From: Cohnella rhizosphaerae
GTDB taxonomy: Bacteria > Bacillota > Bacilli > Paenibacillales > Paenibacillaceae
Length of the DNA: 64,000 nucleotides
NCBI RefSeq assembly: GCF_029525575.1
Contig: NZ_JAPDIA010000007.1
Location: 496,001-560,000 of the forward strand
Direction of reading: 5' to 3'
Under the pieces are notes generated by a model. It saw only the letters and a program-made list of their open reading frames with translations, had not been told where the DNA came from and made no database searches. The position numbers and the translations under genes were made by a program. Positions 1 through 8,105 of this stretch are shown one piece after another. Each line of letters begins with the position of its first letter. Position 1 is the first letter of the stretch.

Positions 1-285
1 CTGCGCTATAGCGGAGCGGTCGTCGGATGGACGATCCTCGAGCCGTTCGACGCCCGAACGATGCTGTTCAAAACGATGTTCGTGCATCCCCGGCATCAGC
101 GCATGGGGCGCGGCATCGCGTTGGCGGCCGAGGCGGGCCGGCGCTTGATCCGGGATCCGGCATTCTCCGAATGGCTCTTGTTCGTCGAGGCGCGCAACGC
201 GGATATGGTCCGCTTTCTAGCCCGGCATGTTTCCTGCCCTGGTGTTCAAAAAGAAGTGCTTTGGAGAACGGTCAAACGTCTTTGA
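1..285 (+). CDS. GNAT acetyltransferase, C-terminal part (truncated by window edge)
   Basis: The reading frame is open from base 1 to the TGA at 283-285, giving the last 94 residues. The segment KTMFVHPRHQRMGRGIA fits GNAT motif A (Q/R-x-x-G-x-G/A), the acetyl-CoA pyrophosphate loop, preceded by a beta-strand-like VVGWTIL. The protein is therefore probably an acetyl-CoA-dependent N-acetyltransferase; the substrate cannot be told. The start lies outside the window. The last codons form the left arm of the terminator that follows. Confidence 0.75.
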   Translation: MRYSGAVVGWTILEPFDARTMLFKTMFVHPRHQRMGRGIALAAEAGRRLIRDPAFSEWLLFVEARNADMVRFLARHVSCPGVQKEVLWRTVKRL

Positions 286-301
286 TCGTTCTTTTTTTTT
301 T
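266..301 (+). terminator. Intrinsic terminator overlapping the GNAT stop
   Basis: Arms GAACGGTCAAA and TTTGATCGTTC pair over 11 bp with one G-T wobble, with a 4-nt loop, and run straight into a T tract of about 10. The hairpin includes the gene's last codons. Confidence 0.85.
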
Positions 302-339
302 ATGAATATCGCCATGCACGTACTGCCTTCGACGCGCAT

Positions 340-1780
340 GCAAAAATAGAACTGCCGATTTGGAAGTTCTTAGGGGGTTGTAGAGTCAGTATTCATTAAG
401 CCAATTTGGTGACGGAAAAGCCGCTTTCTTCAAGCTGTTTAATCATTTGAGACTGCTTGCGAAGCTGACGTTCAGCGCGATGCCGATCCAGGTAATCGGG
501 TCCCAACTCCTGATACGGACGGCGATGAAGCAGGAGGTGATAGACGATTCGAAGCAAAGTATGGCCCAGCGCAACCAACGCTTTCTTCTTGCCCAGTCGT
601 TTTACCCACGACCAATAACGGGCAGAAAGCCTTGTATTTCGTGTCATCGAGGCCGCCCAAGCACATTCGCAAAGGATCGCTTTTAGTTGACTGTTTCCGG
701 ACCTTGCCCGCTGCCGTTTTTTTTACCCGCACTCTCGTGATTGCCCGGGCTCATACCTGCCCAAGCTGCCAGACTGTGGTCGCTTTTGAATTGACTCATG
801 TCCGTTCCGATTTCGGCCAAGATCACGGCCGCCGCGTTTTCGTTGATTCCCGGTACGGTCAGCAGCAGGTTGAAGCTCTCCTCTTTGTCTTTGGTGTAGT
901 TGCGAATATGCGTTTCCATCTGAGCGATGGAGGACTCGATGTATTGCAAATGCTCCCAGGACATACGGATCATGCTGCGATGGTGAGCGCGAAGGCGGCT
1001 GTTAAGCGATTGAAGCAGCTTGGGAGATTTATGCCTTAGCGCACCCTTCATGTGCGTCTCCAGAAAATCCATCGTGATGACCTCGTGATCCACAATCTTC
1101 TGGAGCAACAGGCGGCCGGAAACGCCGAAGATGTCGGACATGTGCGAGGTCAGCTTCACATTGGCATCCTGCAGCAGCTTGTGAATGCGGTTTTTCTCCG
1201 CTGTCGCTTCCTGGACCAACTTCTTGCGGTATCGTGTCAGATCACGCAATTCGCGAATATCGACCGGGGGGGACGAAGCTGTTCTCGATCAAACCGCAGC
1301 GAAGCAGCTTGGCAATCCATTCAGCATCCTTGATGTCGGTCTTACGGCCGGGTAGATTCTTGATATGATGTGCATTGGCAAGCAGCAGATCGAAATCGAA
1401 GGATTCCAGCACGTTCCAAACGGGCTTCCAGTACACGCCGGTACTTTCCATGGCGACCTGACTACAACCTTGTTCCGACAGCCACTCGCCAAGGGCCAGC
1501 AGTTCGTCGGTCATCGTGCCAAACGTGCGAATTTCGCACTTGGGCTTTTGGTCAAGCGGACCGGACAGCACACAAGCGACGACGGATTCCTGGTGCACGT
1601 CCAGTCCAGCACAACGCTCTAGAATGGCTTCAAGCATACCCATGCGCTCCTTTCCATCATGAAAACCAGGAAGACAACCTGAAACGTGAAAATTTTTTAT
1701 CCGGACTCGCAGTCCAATAGCCTGTGCTTCGAAGGTTGTCCATTCAGTTTTGTGTTCGGGGTAAGATCCACCGCAAAAAA
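340..1780 (-). mobile_element. IS110/IS1111-type insertion sequence (ends not defined)
   Basis: This is the single-gene element carrying the transposase at 396-1637. Family members usually lack terminal inverted repeats, so the borders given are rough. The right-hand noncoding segment (about 1640-1800) shows no other gene. The element lies between two transcription terminators, a typical tolerated site. Confidence 0.5.
396..1637 (-). CDS. IS110/IS1111-family transposase (frame broken at two homopolymers)
   Basis: The protein is a DEDD transposase of the IS110 type. The N-terminal part has the first Asp in AGLDVHQESVVACVL, the Glu in AMESTGVYW and the Asp pair in KTDIKDAEWIAKLL. The C-terminal part has the Transposase_20 signature LLTVPGINENAAAVILAEIG followed by AAWAGMSPGNHESAGKK. 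The frame is lost at a G7 run (~1265, one base too many) and an A8 tract on the coding strand (~716-723, one too few). Restoring both gives about 413 residues, normal for the family. ATG at 1637 is preferred because AAAGGAG lies 9 nt upstream; an alternative ATG at 1643 sits only 3 nt from it. These enzymes use RuvC-like chemistry and recombine without classical terminal inverted repeats. Confidence 0.85.
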
Positions 1781-1823
1781 CCACGAACTTGACCTGGTCA
1801 ACTTCAGTATCTTAGAAATCACT

Positions 1824-1857
1824 AAAAAAAGGCTACGATGAGATATTCATCATAGCC
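1824..1857 (-). terminator. Intrinsic terminator of the TetR-like remnant
   Basis: Read on the minus strand, GGCTATGATGA pairs with TCATCGTAGCC (11 bp, one wobble) around a 5-nt loop, followed by seven T. It lies just after the stop at 1873, which supports a once-real gene there. Confidence 0.8.
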
Positions 1858-1872
1858 TGTGACCCGGCAGGA

Positions 1873-2025
1873 TCATGAATGTTTTGTGAATGATCGATCC
1901 GCCCGTCCCGGTTTCTTCCGGATCCCGATCGATACGAGCGGGCCGTAATTCATCAAGCGGACCATCAGCTTGGCCATTTGAGCGGGCGCCAGCTGTCGGC
2001 CGGTGTCCAGCCAATGGGTCTCCCT
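1873..2025 (-). pseudogene. Remnant, possibly C-terminus of a TetR/AcrR regulator
   Basis: Only about 50 codons before the stop look protein-like. The pattern WLDTG...PAQMAKLMVRLM recalls the last ligand-domain helices of TetR/AcrR proteins. Upstream the frame enters the 52-bp repeat array, which supplies meaningless codons, so no N-terminal helix-turn-helix exists. A good terminator follows the stop. Either the array replaced the 5' part of the gene, or the gene was deleted up to the array. Family assignment is weak. Confidence 0.35.
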
Positions 2026-2276
2026 GCCGTTAGCGGCACCAAATGCCGCTAACGCGCACCCCCAATCCGCTCCATGAGCCGTTAGCGGCACCAAATGCCG
2101 CTAACGCGCACCCACCACACCGCCCCCGGGCCGTTAGCGGCACGACATGCCGCTAACGCGCACCCACCACCCGCTCCCTGGGCCATTGGCGGCACCAAAC
2201 GACGCTAACGCTAACGCTCCCCCACCACACCGCTCCCTGTGCCGTTAGCGGCACCAAATGCCACTAACGCGCACAA
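2026..2276. repeat. Array A: five tandem 52-bp palindromic repeats
   Basis: Units begin at 2026, 2078, 2130, 2182 and 2241, a spacing of 52, 52, 52 and 59 bp. The longer unit carries a local duplication of CGCTAA. Each unit contains a dyad, CGTTAGCGGCA - 5 nt - TGCCGCTAACG, perfect in the first two copies and slightly decayed in the fourth and fifth. The linker is C-rich (cacccaccac...cgctcc). No reading frame is preserved and there are no spacers of unique sequence. Confidence 0.9.
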
Positions 2277-2600
2277 AACGGATAAACGGCCGACCGGCTG
2301 GCGTAGCGTATTCCCGAACGATTATCTGATCCGGCGGATCGCGAGGCGGCGTACGTCGTCTCCATAAACGATCGCGAAAGCGGTTGTGCCGCTAAGGCGA
2401 TCCTTGCGATATTCGCATTATGCGTGTCGGCCGACCGAAGATAAAGGGTGGCTGCCATCGTGAAGCCCGAGAACCGCGCTTCCCGCAGCGTGCAACCGAA
2501 GGCCGGATTCCGGCCGGTCGAACGGCGCGCGCTGGCCGACGTGTAAGCGTATGACGATTTTGAGACGCGAAGCTTTTGCGTCTATTAAATAACCTTTTCC
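2277..2600. other. Gene-free stretch between array A and the siderophore gene promoter
   Basis: About 320 bp. Short open frames here match no family and have no ribosome site. No hairpin with a T tract and no repeat shared with the rest of the window was seen. Confidence 0.6.
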
Positions 2601-2604
2601 TATA

Positions 2605-2633
2605 TTGACATTGCCGTTAGGCATCTTTATATT
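2605..2633 (+). promoter_or_regulatory. Sigma-A promoter of the siderophore-binding gene
   Basis: TTGACA at 2605-2610, a 17-nt spacer, and TATATT at 2628-2633. The Fur box begins 10 nt downstream of the -10 element, so bound Fur would cover the start point. Confidence 0.85.
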
Positions 2634-2642
2634 TAAACGAGT

Positions 2643-2661
2643 GATACTGATAATCATTATC
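2643..2661 (+). promoter_or_regulatory. Fur box
   Basis: GATACTGATAATCATTATC matches the 19-bp Fur consensus GATAATGATAATCATTATC at 18 positions. It lies between the promoter and the ribosome site of the downstream lipoprotein gene, so iron-dependent repression is expected. Confidence 0.9.
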
Positions 2662-2685
2662 GAAAAGTAGAGAAAAGGGAGTGTC

Positions 2686-3687
2686 ATGCTCGTCATGAAA
2701 AGAAAAATGTGGGCCCCGCTGTTTTTGCTGCTTGCATTGGTCGTGAGCGCTTGCGGCAACAACGCGAACAACAATAACGCAGGCGCTTCTCAAAGCGCCG
2801 GCGCATCGGCTTCGCCTTCGGCGAGCGCGCCGGCAGCGCCGTCGGCCGACGCCTCCGCAAGCGCGGAAGCCTCCGGCACGATCGCTTACGAATCCGAGAA
2901 CGGACCGGTCGAGGTTCCCGCCGCGCCCAAGCGCATCATCGCGCTGAACAGCGCGCCCAACGTTCTCTCGCTGGGCGGCACGCTCGTCGGCGTCGACCAA
3001 TGGACGGCGGGCAACCCGCTTTTCAAGGACAAGGTCAAGGGCATCGAAGTCGTCTCCGCCGAAGATCTGGAGAAGATCATCGAACTGAATCCCGATCTCA
3101 TCATCGTCGGCAGCACCGAGAAAAACATCGACAAGCTCAAGGAGATCGCGCCGACCGTCGTCTATACGTGGGGCAAGCTCGACTACCTGAAGCAGCAGAT
3201 CGAGATCGGCAAGCTTCTGAACAAGGAGCAGGAGGCGCAGGCCTGGGCGGACGACTTCTCCAAGCGTGCGGCCGATATCGGCGCCGAGATCAAGGCGCAG
3301 GCCGGCGCGGACGTCACCGTGACGGTGTTCGAGCTGTACGACAAGCAGTTCTACGTTTTCGGCAACAACTGGGCGCGCGGAACGGAGATCGTGTACCAGG
3401 CGATGGGCCTCGGCATGCCGGAGAAGGTCAAGAAGGACGCGCTCGGCCCGGGGTACTACACGCTGTCGACCGAAGTGCTGCCGGAGTATGCCGGCGATTA
3501 TATCATCCTCAGCAGAAGCGCGGCCGGCGACAACGCCGCCCTGAACACGGACACCTGGAAGAACATGCCGGCCGTCAAGGCGGGCCATGTCATCGAGATC
3601 GATACCGAGGCTTCCAGCTACAGCGATCCGACGACGCTCGAATATTTGCTGAACATTTTCAAAGCGGGCATGCTGGGCAAGGCTTAA
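2686..3687 (+). CDS. Iron-siderophore ABC transporter substrate-binding lipoprotein (FhuD/FecB type)
   Basis: A 333-residue exported lipoprotein that would bind ferric siderophore outside the membrane and hand it to a FecCD-type permease. The signal peptide ends in the lipobox VSAC. A Ser/Ala-rich linker (about residues 25-65) follows, then the periplasmic-binding fold with RIIALNSAPNVLSLG, DLIIVG and a C-terminal EYLLNIFK segment. ATG at 2686 lies 4 nt after AAAAGGGAG; the ATG at 2695 is the only other candidate. No permease or ATPase gene is adjacent, so it must work with components encoded elsewhere. Control by Fur is indicated by the box at 2643. The siderophore type (hydroxamate or citrate) cannot be told from sequence alone. 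Confidence 0.9.
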   Translation: MLVMKRKMWAPLFLLLALVVSACGNNANNNNAGASQSAGASASPSASAPAAPSADASASAEASGTIAYESENGPVEVPAAPKRIIALNSAPNVLSLGGTLVGVDQWTAGNPLFKDKVKGIEVVSAEDLEKIIELNPDLIIVGSTEKNIDKLKEIAPTVVYTWGKLDYLKQQIEIGKLLNKEQEAQAWADDFSKRAADIGAEIKAQAGADVTVTVFELYDKQFYVFGNNWARGTEIVYQAMGLGMPEKVKKDALGPGYYTLSTEVLPEYAGDYIILSRSAAGDNAALNTDTWKNMPAVKAGHVIEIDTEASSYSDPTTLEYLLNIFKAGMLGKA

Positions 3688-3709
3688 CCGCGTATGCACC
3701 TGCGAACGG

Positions 3710-3737
3710 GGGGACGCGCGAGCGTCTCCTTTTTTTT
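3710..3737 (+). terminator. Intrinsic terminator after the siderophore-binding gene
   Basis: GGGGACGC pairs with GCGTCTCC (one wobble) across a GCGA loop, followed by eight T. Confidence 0.85.
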
Positions 3738-3877
3738 ATCCGAAACGGTCGGCACCCGTGCGCATAGAGCGGCGATAGGCGCCAAGGTGCAGGCTAAGCC
3801 CGAATCGCGGCGAAGTGGCGCTGTGCAGCGCTTCTTTGCTCCGGACCTTCCGAACGGAGCCGACTGATAACGAAAAC

Positions 3878-3922
3878 GCAAACGGGATGAGGCAGATAAC
3901 CATGCTGCTTCATCCCGTTTGC
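3878..3922 (-). terminator. Long hairpin terminator of the sigma/anti-sigma operon
   Basis: GCAAACGGGATGA...GCAG pairs with CTGC...TCATCCCGTTTGC in an ~18-bp stem around a 9-nt loop. On the minus strand it is followed by GTTTTCGTT. A related stem (ACGGGATGAGGC...) recurs at 25067, so this is a recurring terminator sequence of the genome. Confidence 0.7.
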
Positions 3923-3973
3923 GCTTCGTCCGGTGCTATTTATTGATGTTGAGCGGGCTGTCGGTCGGTCGGC

Positions 3974-4847
3974 TCAAGCGTCGAGCGAGGCCGCCAGCAC
4001 GATCTTCCCGCGCGGCTGGTCGCCGAACGCATCCGGCTCGAGCGTGATCGCGACCGTATCGTAGCCGCCGTTTTTCAGCGTGTAGTAGATGGCGCCGGTT
4101 CCCTGATCGGATAGGAAGGTGCCGGCGCTGAACTTCTCCTGGCCTTTGATGAGCCAGACTTGGTAAGCCTCGTTGCCCTGCAGCTTCGGCAGTTGCTCCG
4201 CCTGCACGAGCAGGTGAGTGCCGTTTTTATCGATGACGATGGTGGCGAGCCCCGTGGCGACGATATCCGCCGCCGCCGGATTAAGCTTGACGGCCTGGTT
4301 CACCTTCAACTCTTGAACCGGCGCGCTTCCGGCCTCCGCGAGCTCGCCCCGCAGGTCGCCGACCTGTCCCCGCAGTTGGGCGGCGTACAGCGCCAGCGCA
4401 ATCAGCGCAGCGGCGAGTCCGGCCGTGACAAGCTTCATGTAGGCCGGCGTGCGTCTTGTCGTCTGCGGGATCGGTACGCCCGATGCCGGCGCCGCGGGCT
4501 TCGATGAAGGCTGCAGCGGAGGCTTGGATTCCTGTTGGCGAACGTCCGGCTCCGCCACGCCTTCGGGCTCGGCAGTTGCTTCATCCCCCCGCCTTTGCCG
4601 CAGGCTCAGCCGGAACGGCGCCTGCGAGCACGTTCGCCAAAATTCTTTTCTTCATCCCTTCCGGCACGGGCTGCGGATCCGCCGTCTCCGGCAGCAGGCC
4701 GACGATGTCCGCCAGCGCCTGGCGCTGCGCTCCGCAGGACACGCACGAAGACAGATGCGCTTCGAAGCGCTGCGCTTCCTCTTCGGTGAGACCGCCCAGC
4801 ATGTACAGCTCCAGCAAGTCGCATGTCTCGTCATGAGGTTGTGTCAT
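3974..4847 (-). CDS. RskA-type anti-sigma factor with zinc-finger domain (one homopolymer frame break)
   Basis: Anti-sigma factor for the adjacent ECF sigma factor. The N-terminal 88 residues hold a zf-HC2 anti-sigma domain (HLSSCVSC, the H-x3-C-x2-C zinc motif). A single membrane helix follows (LVTAGLAAALIALALYAAQL) and then an extracytoplasmic RskA domain with EAYQVWLIKG and AGTFLSDQGTGAIYY. A C6 run at 4585-4592 on the plus strand puts the two halves in different frames; one base fewer joins them into 290 residues, as expected for the family. ATG at 4847 has GGAGG 10 nt upstream and overlaps the sigma gene end by 17 nt, implying coupled translation. The signal sensed is unknown. Confidence 0.85.
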
Positions 4848-5421
4848 AGGGGGTACGCCTCCTTTCCAGATCTCCGAGCCGATCCTTGAGCTGCTTCATC
4901 GCCAGCCGCACGCGGCTCTTGACCGTCCCCAGCGGGATGCCCTGACGCTCGGATACCTCATGCTGCGTATAGCCTTGATAATAAATAAGGTCCAGCACCT
5001 GCTGCTGGTCCGGATTCAATGCCGACAAAGCTTCCTTTAATTGCTCGCCCGTCCACTTCGCATCGTATTGTTCCTCGGGACCGCCTGCCGTATCTGGCAT
5101 CCGCGCGAACCGCTCGGCGTCGGCCGTCTGGCCGGTCGTGCGGTTCTGCCGCTTGCGCAGCTGATCGATCGCGATATGGCGGGTCACAGCGAAGATCCAG
5201 GTCGTCAGCTTGCCCAGCGAAGCGTCGTAGCGCTCGGGTTGATTCCATATGCGCATGAATAATTCCTGTACGATCTCTTCGGCCAGCATCGCGTCTTGGG
5301 CGAACCGGTAGGCGAAGGCGTAGACCGCCTTCTCGTACCGGTCGTAGAGCGCTTCGAGCGCCGTGGCGTCCCGTTCGGCGATGCGCCGCATCACTTCTGA
5401 ATCTGACGCGATCTCGTTCAT
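4831..5421 (-). CDS. ECF RNA polymerase sigma factor (SigK-like)
   Basis: A 196-residue extracytoplasmic-function sigma factor. Region 2 contains LYDRYEKAVYAFAYRFAQD, EIVQELFMRIW and the -10-melting segment LTTWIFAVTRHIAIDQLRKR. Region 4 has the helix-turn-helix QGYTQHEVSERQGIPLGTVK. The start at 5421 (MNEIAS) is chosen because AAGGAG lies 7-8 nt before it; nine upstream in-frame codons lack a ribosome site. It is cotranscribed with the RskA-type anti-sigma gene and divergent from the copper-amine-oxidase-domain gene, the most likely local target. Confidence 0.9.
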   Translation of the reverse strand: MNEIASDSEVMRRIAERDATALEALYDRYEKAVYAFAYRFAQDAMLAEEIVQELFMRIWNQPERYDASLGKLTTWIFAVTRHIAIDQLRKRQNRTTGQTADAERFARMPDTAGGPEEQYDAKWTGEQLKEALSALNPDQQQVLDLIYYQGYTQHEVSERQGIPLGTVKSRVRLAMKQLKDRLGDLERRRTPYDTTS

Positions 5422-5480
5422 CGAGGAGCTCCTTTCCTGAACTCCCATTCATTATAAAGGTTCGTAATTGAAATTACAGC

Positions 5481-5520
5481 GGATCACTTTTTTTAAAAAA
5501 ATTCGCCCGGAAGGTGATCC
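5481..5520. promoter_or_regulatory. Inverted repeat in the sigma / surface-protein divergent region
   Basis: GGATCAC (5481-5487) and GTGATCC (5514-5520) flank an A/T-rich core with T7 and A7 runs. A second hairpin, CCGTCCTG-atga-CAGGACGG, lies about 40 bp further on, just before the downstream gene's ribosome site. The ECF promoter itself could not be assigned. Confidence 0.4.
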
Positions 5521-5601
5521 AAAATCAAACGGACTCCGTTACACCTGGCAGAACCGTCCTGATGACAGGACGGATACCCCACTGAAAAAGGAGTGTTCCT
5601 C

Positions 5602-7221
5602 ATGCACGGACTGCGCGTCAAAATCACAGGTTTGCTTTTATCGCTATTGCTGCTGGTGCCCGCGTTCGCGAGCGCGCATACGGTCAGTACGAAGGGGCCG
5701 ACGCCCGACTTGCGCTCGGCGCTAGGCCAACTGCTCGGCGAACACGCGCTTCTTGCCATCGTCGCGATGCAGAAAGGGTACGACGGCGCGCCCGACTTTG
5801 CGCAGGCCGCAGGCGCATTGAATCAGAATACGGACGATCTGTCCGCCGCGGTCGCATCCGTATACGGCGACGACGCCGGCGCAGCGTTCAAGAAGGTCTG
5901 GTCCTCGCACATCGGCTACTTCGTCGACTATGTCAAAGCGACGGCGGCCAAGGATGAAGCGGCACGCGCCAAAGCCGTCGCCGACCTGGAATCGTATCGG
6001 ATGGCGCAAGCCAAGTTTTTCGCGGACGCCAATCCGAAGTACTTCGAAGAGAAGGCGATCGCGGACGGTCTGAAGATGCACATCGACCATTTGCTCGCGG
6101 CGTTCAACGACTACGTGGGCAAAAACTACGCGGCCGCGTATGACGACGCCAAGACCGCATATGCGCATATGTACATGACCGGCGACGCGCTGGCGGGGGG
6201 GATCGCCGCCCAGTTCCCGGCGAAGTTCGCGGATGCCGTCGCCTCCAATCCGGCGTCCGACCTGCGTTCGGCGCTGGAGCAGAAGCTGGGCGAGCATGCC
6301 CTCCTGGCGATCTTCGCCATGCAGAAGGGCATCGACGGCGCGCCTGACTTCGCGGCGGCCGCCGCATCGCTGAACCGCAATACCGACGAGCTGTCCGCCG
6401 CCGTCGCTTCCGTATACGGCGCGGACGCTGGCGAAGCTTTCAAGAAAGTCTGGTCCTCGCATATCGGCTACTTCGTGGATTATGTGAAGGCAACTGGCGC
6501 GAAGGATGAAGCCGCGAAGAAGAAGGCGGTCGCCGAGCTGGAGGAATACCGGATGGCGCAAGCCAAGTTCTTCGCGGATGCCAATCCCGCGAACTTCAGC
6601 CGGCAGGCGATCGCCGACGGACTGAAGATGCATATCGATCATCTGCTCAACGCGTTCGAAGCCTACGTGGCCAAAGATTATGCGGCCGTTTATGCCGACG
6701 CCCGCACGGCGTACGCCCATATGTTCCCGACGGGCGCGGTTCTGGCCGCAGGCATCGCGGCTCAATTCCCGGAGAAGTTCCACACGGCGGCAACCGCGCC
6801 GACGGTCATGAAGGTTTGGTTCAAGGTCGGCTCCAATCAATTGATCATCGACGGCAAATCCACGACGATGAACACGAAGCCGTACATGGAAAACGGGACC
6901 GCCTATATCCCGCTGCGTTATCTCGCCGAGGGCATCGGCGCCAAGGTAACCTGGGATCGCGCGGCGCAATCCGTATGGATCGACGCGGGCGACGCCAAAG
7001 CGCAGTTCTGGGTCGGCAAAAAATTCATGGAGATGAACGGCAGCCGCATGGAGATCGGGTATCCGGTCATGATGAAGGACGACCGCGTGCAAGTGCCGGT
7101 TCGTTTCATCGCCGAGCTGTTCGGCTGGGATGTCGCCTGGAACGCCAAGGACTGGTCGATCATGCTGACGAAGGCCATGGAGACGATGGCATCGACGGAT
7201 ATGGCGGACATGCATCACTGA
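5602..7221 (+). CDS. Exported protein: two His-bearing helical repeats plus copper-amine-oxidase N-terminal-like domain
   Basis: 539 residues. A signal peptide ends near AFASA-25. Two tandem copies of a ~180-residue all-helical unit follow (about 36-215 and 219-397), each starting DLRSAL.Q.LGEHALLAI and ending AAQFP.KF. Conserved histidines recur at the same sites in both: GEH, SSHIGYF, MHIDHLL and AYAHM. Residues ~405-525 form a copper_amine_oxidN1-type domain (PLRYLAEGIGAKVTWD, VPVRFIAELFGWDVAWN), a surface module of Paenibacillaceae that is not itself an oxidase. The protein ends in MADMHH. The start at 5602 follows AAAAAGGAG by 8 nt; the upstream GTG lies inside that ribosome site. The function is unknown. 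Metal or heme binding by the paired His residues is my inference. Divergence from the ECF sigma operon suggests sigma-dependent expression. Confidence 0.8.
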   Translation: MHGLRVKITGLLLSLLLLVPAFASAHTVSTKGPTPDLRSALGQLLGEHALLAIVAMQKGYDGAPDFAQAAGALNQNTDDLSAAVASVYGDDAGAAFKKVWSSHIGYFVDYVKATAAKDEAARAKAVADLESYRMAQAKFFADANPKYFEEKAIADGLKMHIDHLLAAFNDYVGKNYAAAYDDAKTAYAHMYMTGDALAGGIAAQFPAKFADAVASNPASDLRSALEQKLGEHALLAIFAMQKGIDGAPDFAAAAASLNRNTDELSAAVASVYGADAGEAFKKVWSSHIGYFVDYVKATGAKDEAAKKKAVAELEEYRMAQAKFFADANPANFSRQAIADGLKMHIDHLLNAFEAYVAKDYAAVYADARTAYAHMFPTGAVLAAGIAAQFPEKFHTAATAPTVMKVWFKVGSNQLIIDGKSTTMNTKPYMENGTAYIPLRYLAEGIGAKVTWDRAAQSVWIDAGDAKAQFWVGKKFMEMNGSRMEIGYPVMMKDDRVQVPVRFIAELFGWDVAWNAKDWSIMLTKAMETMASTDMADMHH

Positions 7222-7231
7222 GTATGACCCA

Positions 7232-7261
7232 AGCAGGGGAGCGATCCCCTGCTATTTTTTT
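7232..7261 (+). terminator. Intrinsic terminator
   Basis: AGCAGGGG pairs perfectly with CCCCTGCT around a 6-nt loop, followed by A and seven T. Confidence 0.9.
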
Positions 7262-7365
7262 GCAATGTACAGGCTTATCCTACTCCGCTACCCAGGGGCG
7301 ACGGTAGACGGAAGGTTATCGAACTGGCGCAACTAAGAACGGCGGGCGATGGCTAGATTGAAGTT

Positions 7366-7548
7366 ACCGGACACAGACGACGTTATTTTCTTAAAAACCG
7401 GCCAATGGCGATCGTTTCGGACTGGAGCGACTTTATTAACCGGATCAAGGCAAATAAGGGCCGGCAATCTTGCAATAACGGCCGCCGGGTCCGCAAAAAG
7501 GCCGCAAATCGCGATTTGAACAAGAATAAGGGCTCCTCGGTCCGTCCT
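7366..7548. repeat. Dispersed ~181-bp nested-palindrome repeat, copy 1
   Basis: Runs from GGACACAGACGACG to GGCTCCTCGGTCCGTCC. It contains an outer inverted pair (GGACACAG..G.CGTTATT against AATAAGGGCTCCT..GTCC) and an inner pair (GGACTGGAGCGACTTTATT against AATAACGGCCGCCGGGTCC). Copies 2 (10133) and 3 (25146) match it along their length, with substitutions that keep the arms paired. It contains no gene. Confidence 0.8.
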
Positions 7549-7586
7549 CATGCGCTAGTTCCGTTTGTATACGTCCGTATTCCACA

Positions 7587-7624
7587 TTGATAATAAATTA
7601 TTATAATGATAATATTTTATCAAT
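7587..7624. promoter_or_regulatory. AT-rich palindromic operator, Fur/PerR-like
   Basis: TTGATAA (7587-7593) and TTATCAA (7618-7624) flank an AT core. Inside lies TTATAATGATAATAT, which matches the PerR box TTATAATNATTATAA at 12 of the 14 defined positions. Position before the NTF2-like gene suggests metal- or peroxide-responsive control. Which Fur-family member would bind cannot be told. Confidence 0.45.
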
Positions 7625-7646
7625 CAACCATATTGGAGGTACAATC

Positions 7647-8030
7647 ATGATCGCACGTTCGCCGCTTGAGGTATTGGAAGGGATCGCCTCGGTATTTCCG
7701 ACCGGGAATCTGGAGGAGCTGCTGTCGCTTTACGAGGACGATGCCGTGTTCGTCGCCGAGCCGGGGAAGGTCGTTCAGGGTCTCGCCGCGGTGCGCGAAG
7801 GGCTCGGCAACATGCTGTCGATGGGACTGGACTTCAAGCTCGTGCCGAAAAAGGTGCTGGAATACGGCGAGATCGCGCTCGTCATCTCGAAGTGGCACAT
7901 GAAGAAGCCGGGGACGGATGAAGTCGTCGTCGAAGGCCGCTCCTCCGACGTCGTGCGCCGTCAGGCGGACGGCAGATGGCTGCTCGCCATCGACAATCCG
8001 CACGGTCTGGAGTGGGCCGTCGCGGATTGA
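7647..8030 (+). CDS. SnoaL/DUF4440-type NTF2-like protein
   Basis: 127 residues from ATG at 7647, chosen because GGAGG lies 8 nt upstream; an earlier in-frame ATG has no ribosome site. The pattern LLSLYEDDAVFVAEPGKVVQGLAAVREGL, taken as a whole, is that of small NTF2-fold proteins, with a conical pocket that may bind a small ligand. The C-terminal part RQADGRWLLAIDNPHG is typical of the DUF4440/SnoaL group. No enzymatic activity can be assigned. It precedes the YheO-type regulator and RidA on the same strand. Confidence 0.75.
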   Translation: MIARSPLEVLEGIASVFPTGNLEELLSLYEDDAVFVAEPGKVVQGLAAVREGLGNMLSMGLDFKLVPKKVLEYGEIALVISKWHMKKPGTDEVVVEGRSSDVVRRQADGRWLLAIDNPHGLEWAVAD

Positions 8031-8105
8031 CCCGCTGCCCGCAACATCCGGTTGCATTGCCGACGCCGGCCATATAGGATGGAGGGGAGAGGAGGTGTCG
8101 CCCCT

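Noticed and set aside
2264..2458. Small minus-strand open frame between array A and the siderophore gene
   Set aside because: No ribosome site, no known domain, and it begins inside the last repeat unit.
5722..7218. 498-codon minus-strand frame opposite the His-rich surface protein
   Set aside because: Shadow of a GC-rich gene whose sense product has a signal peptide and a recognisable domain.
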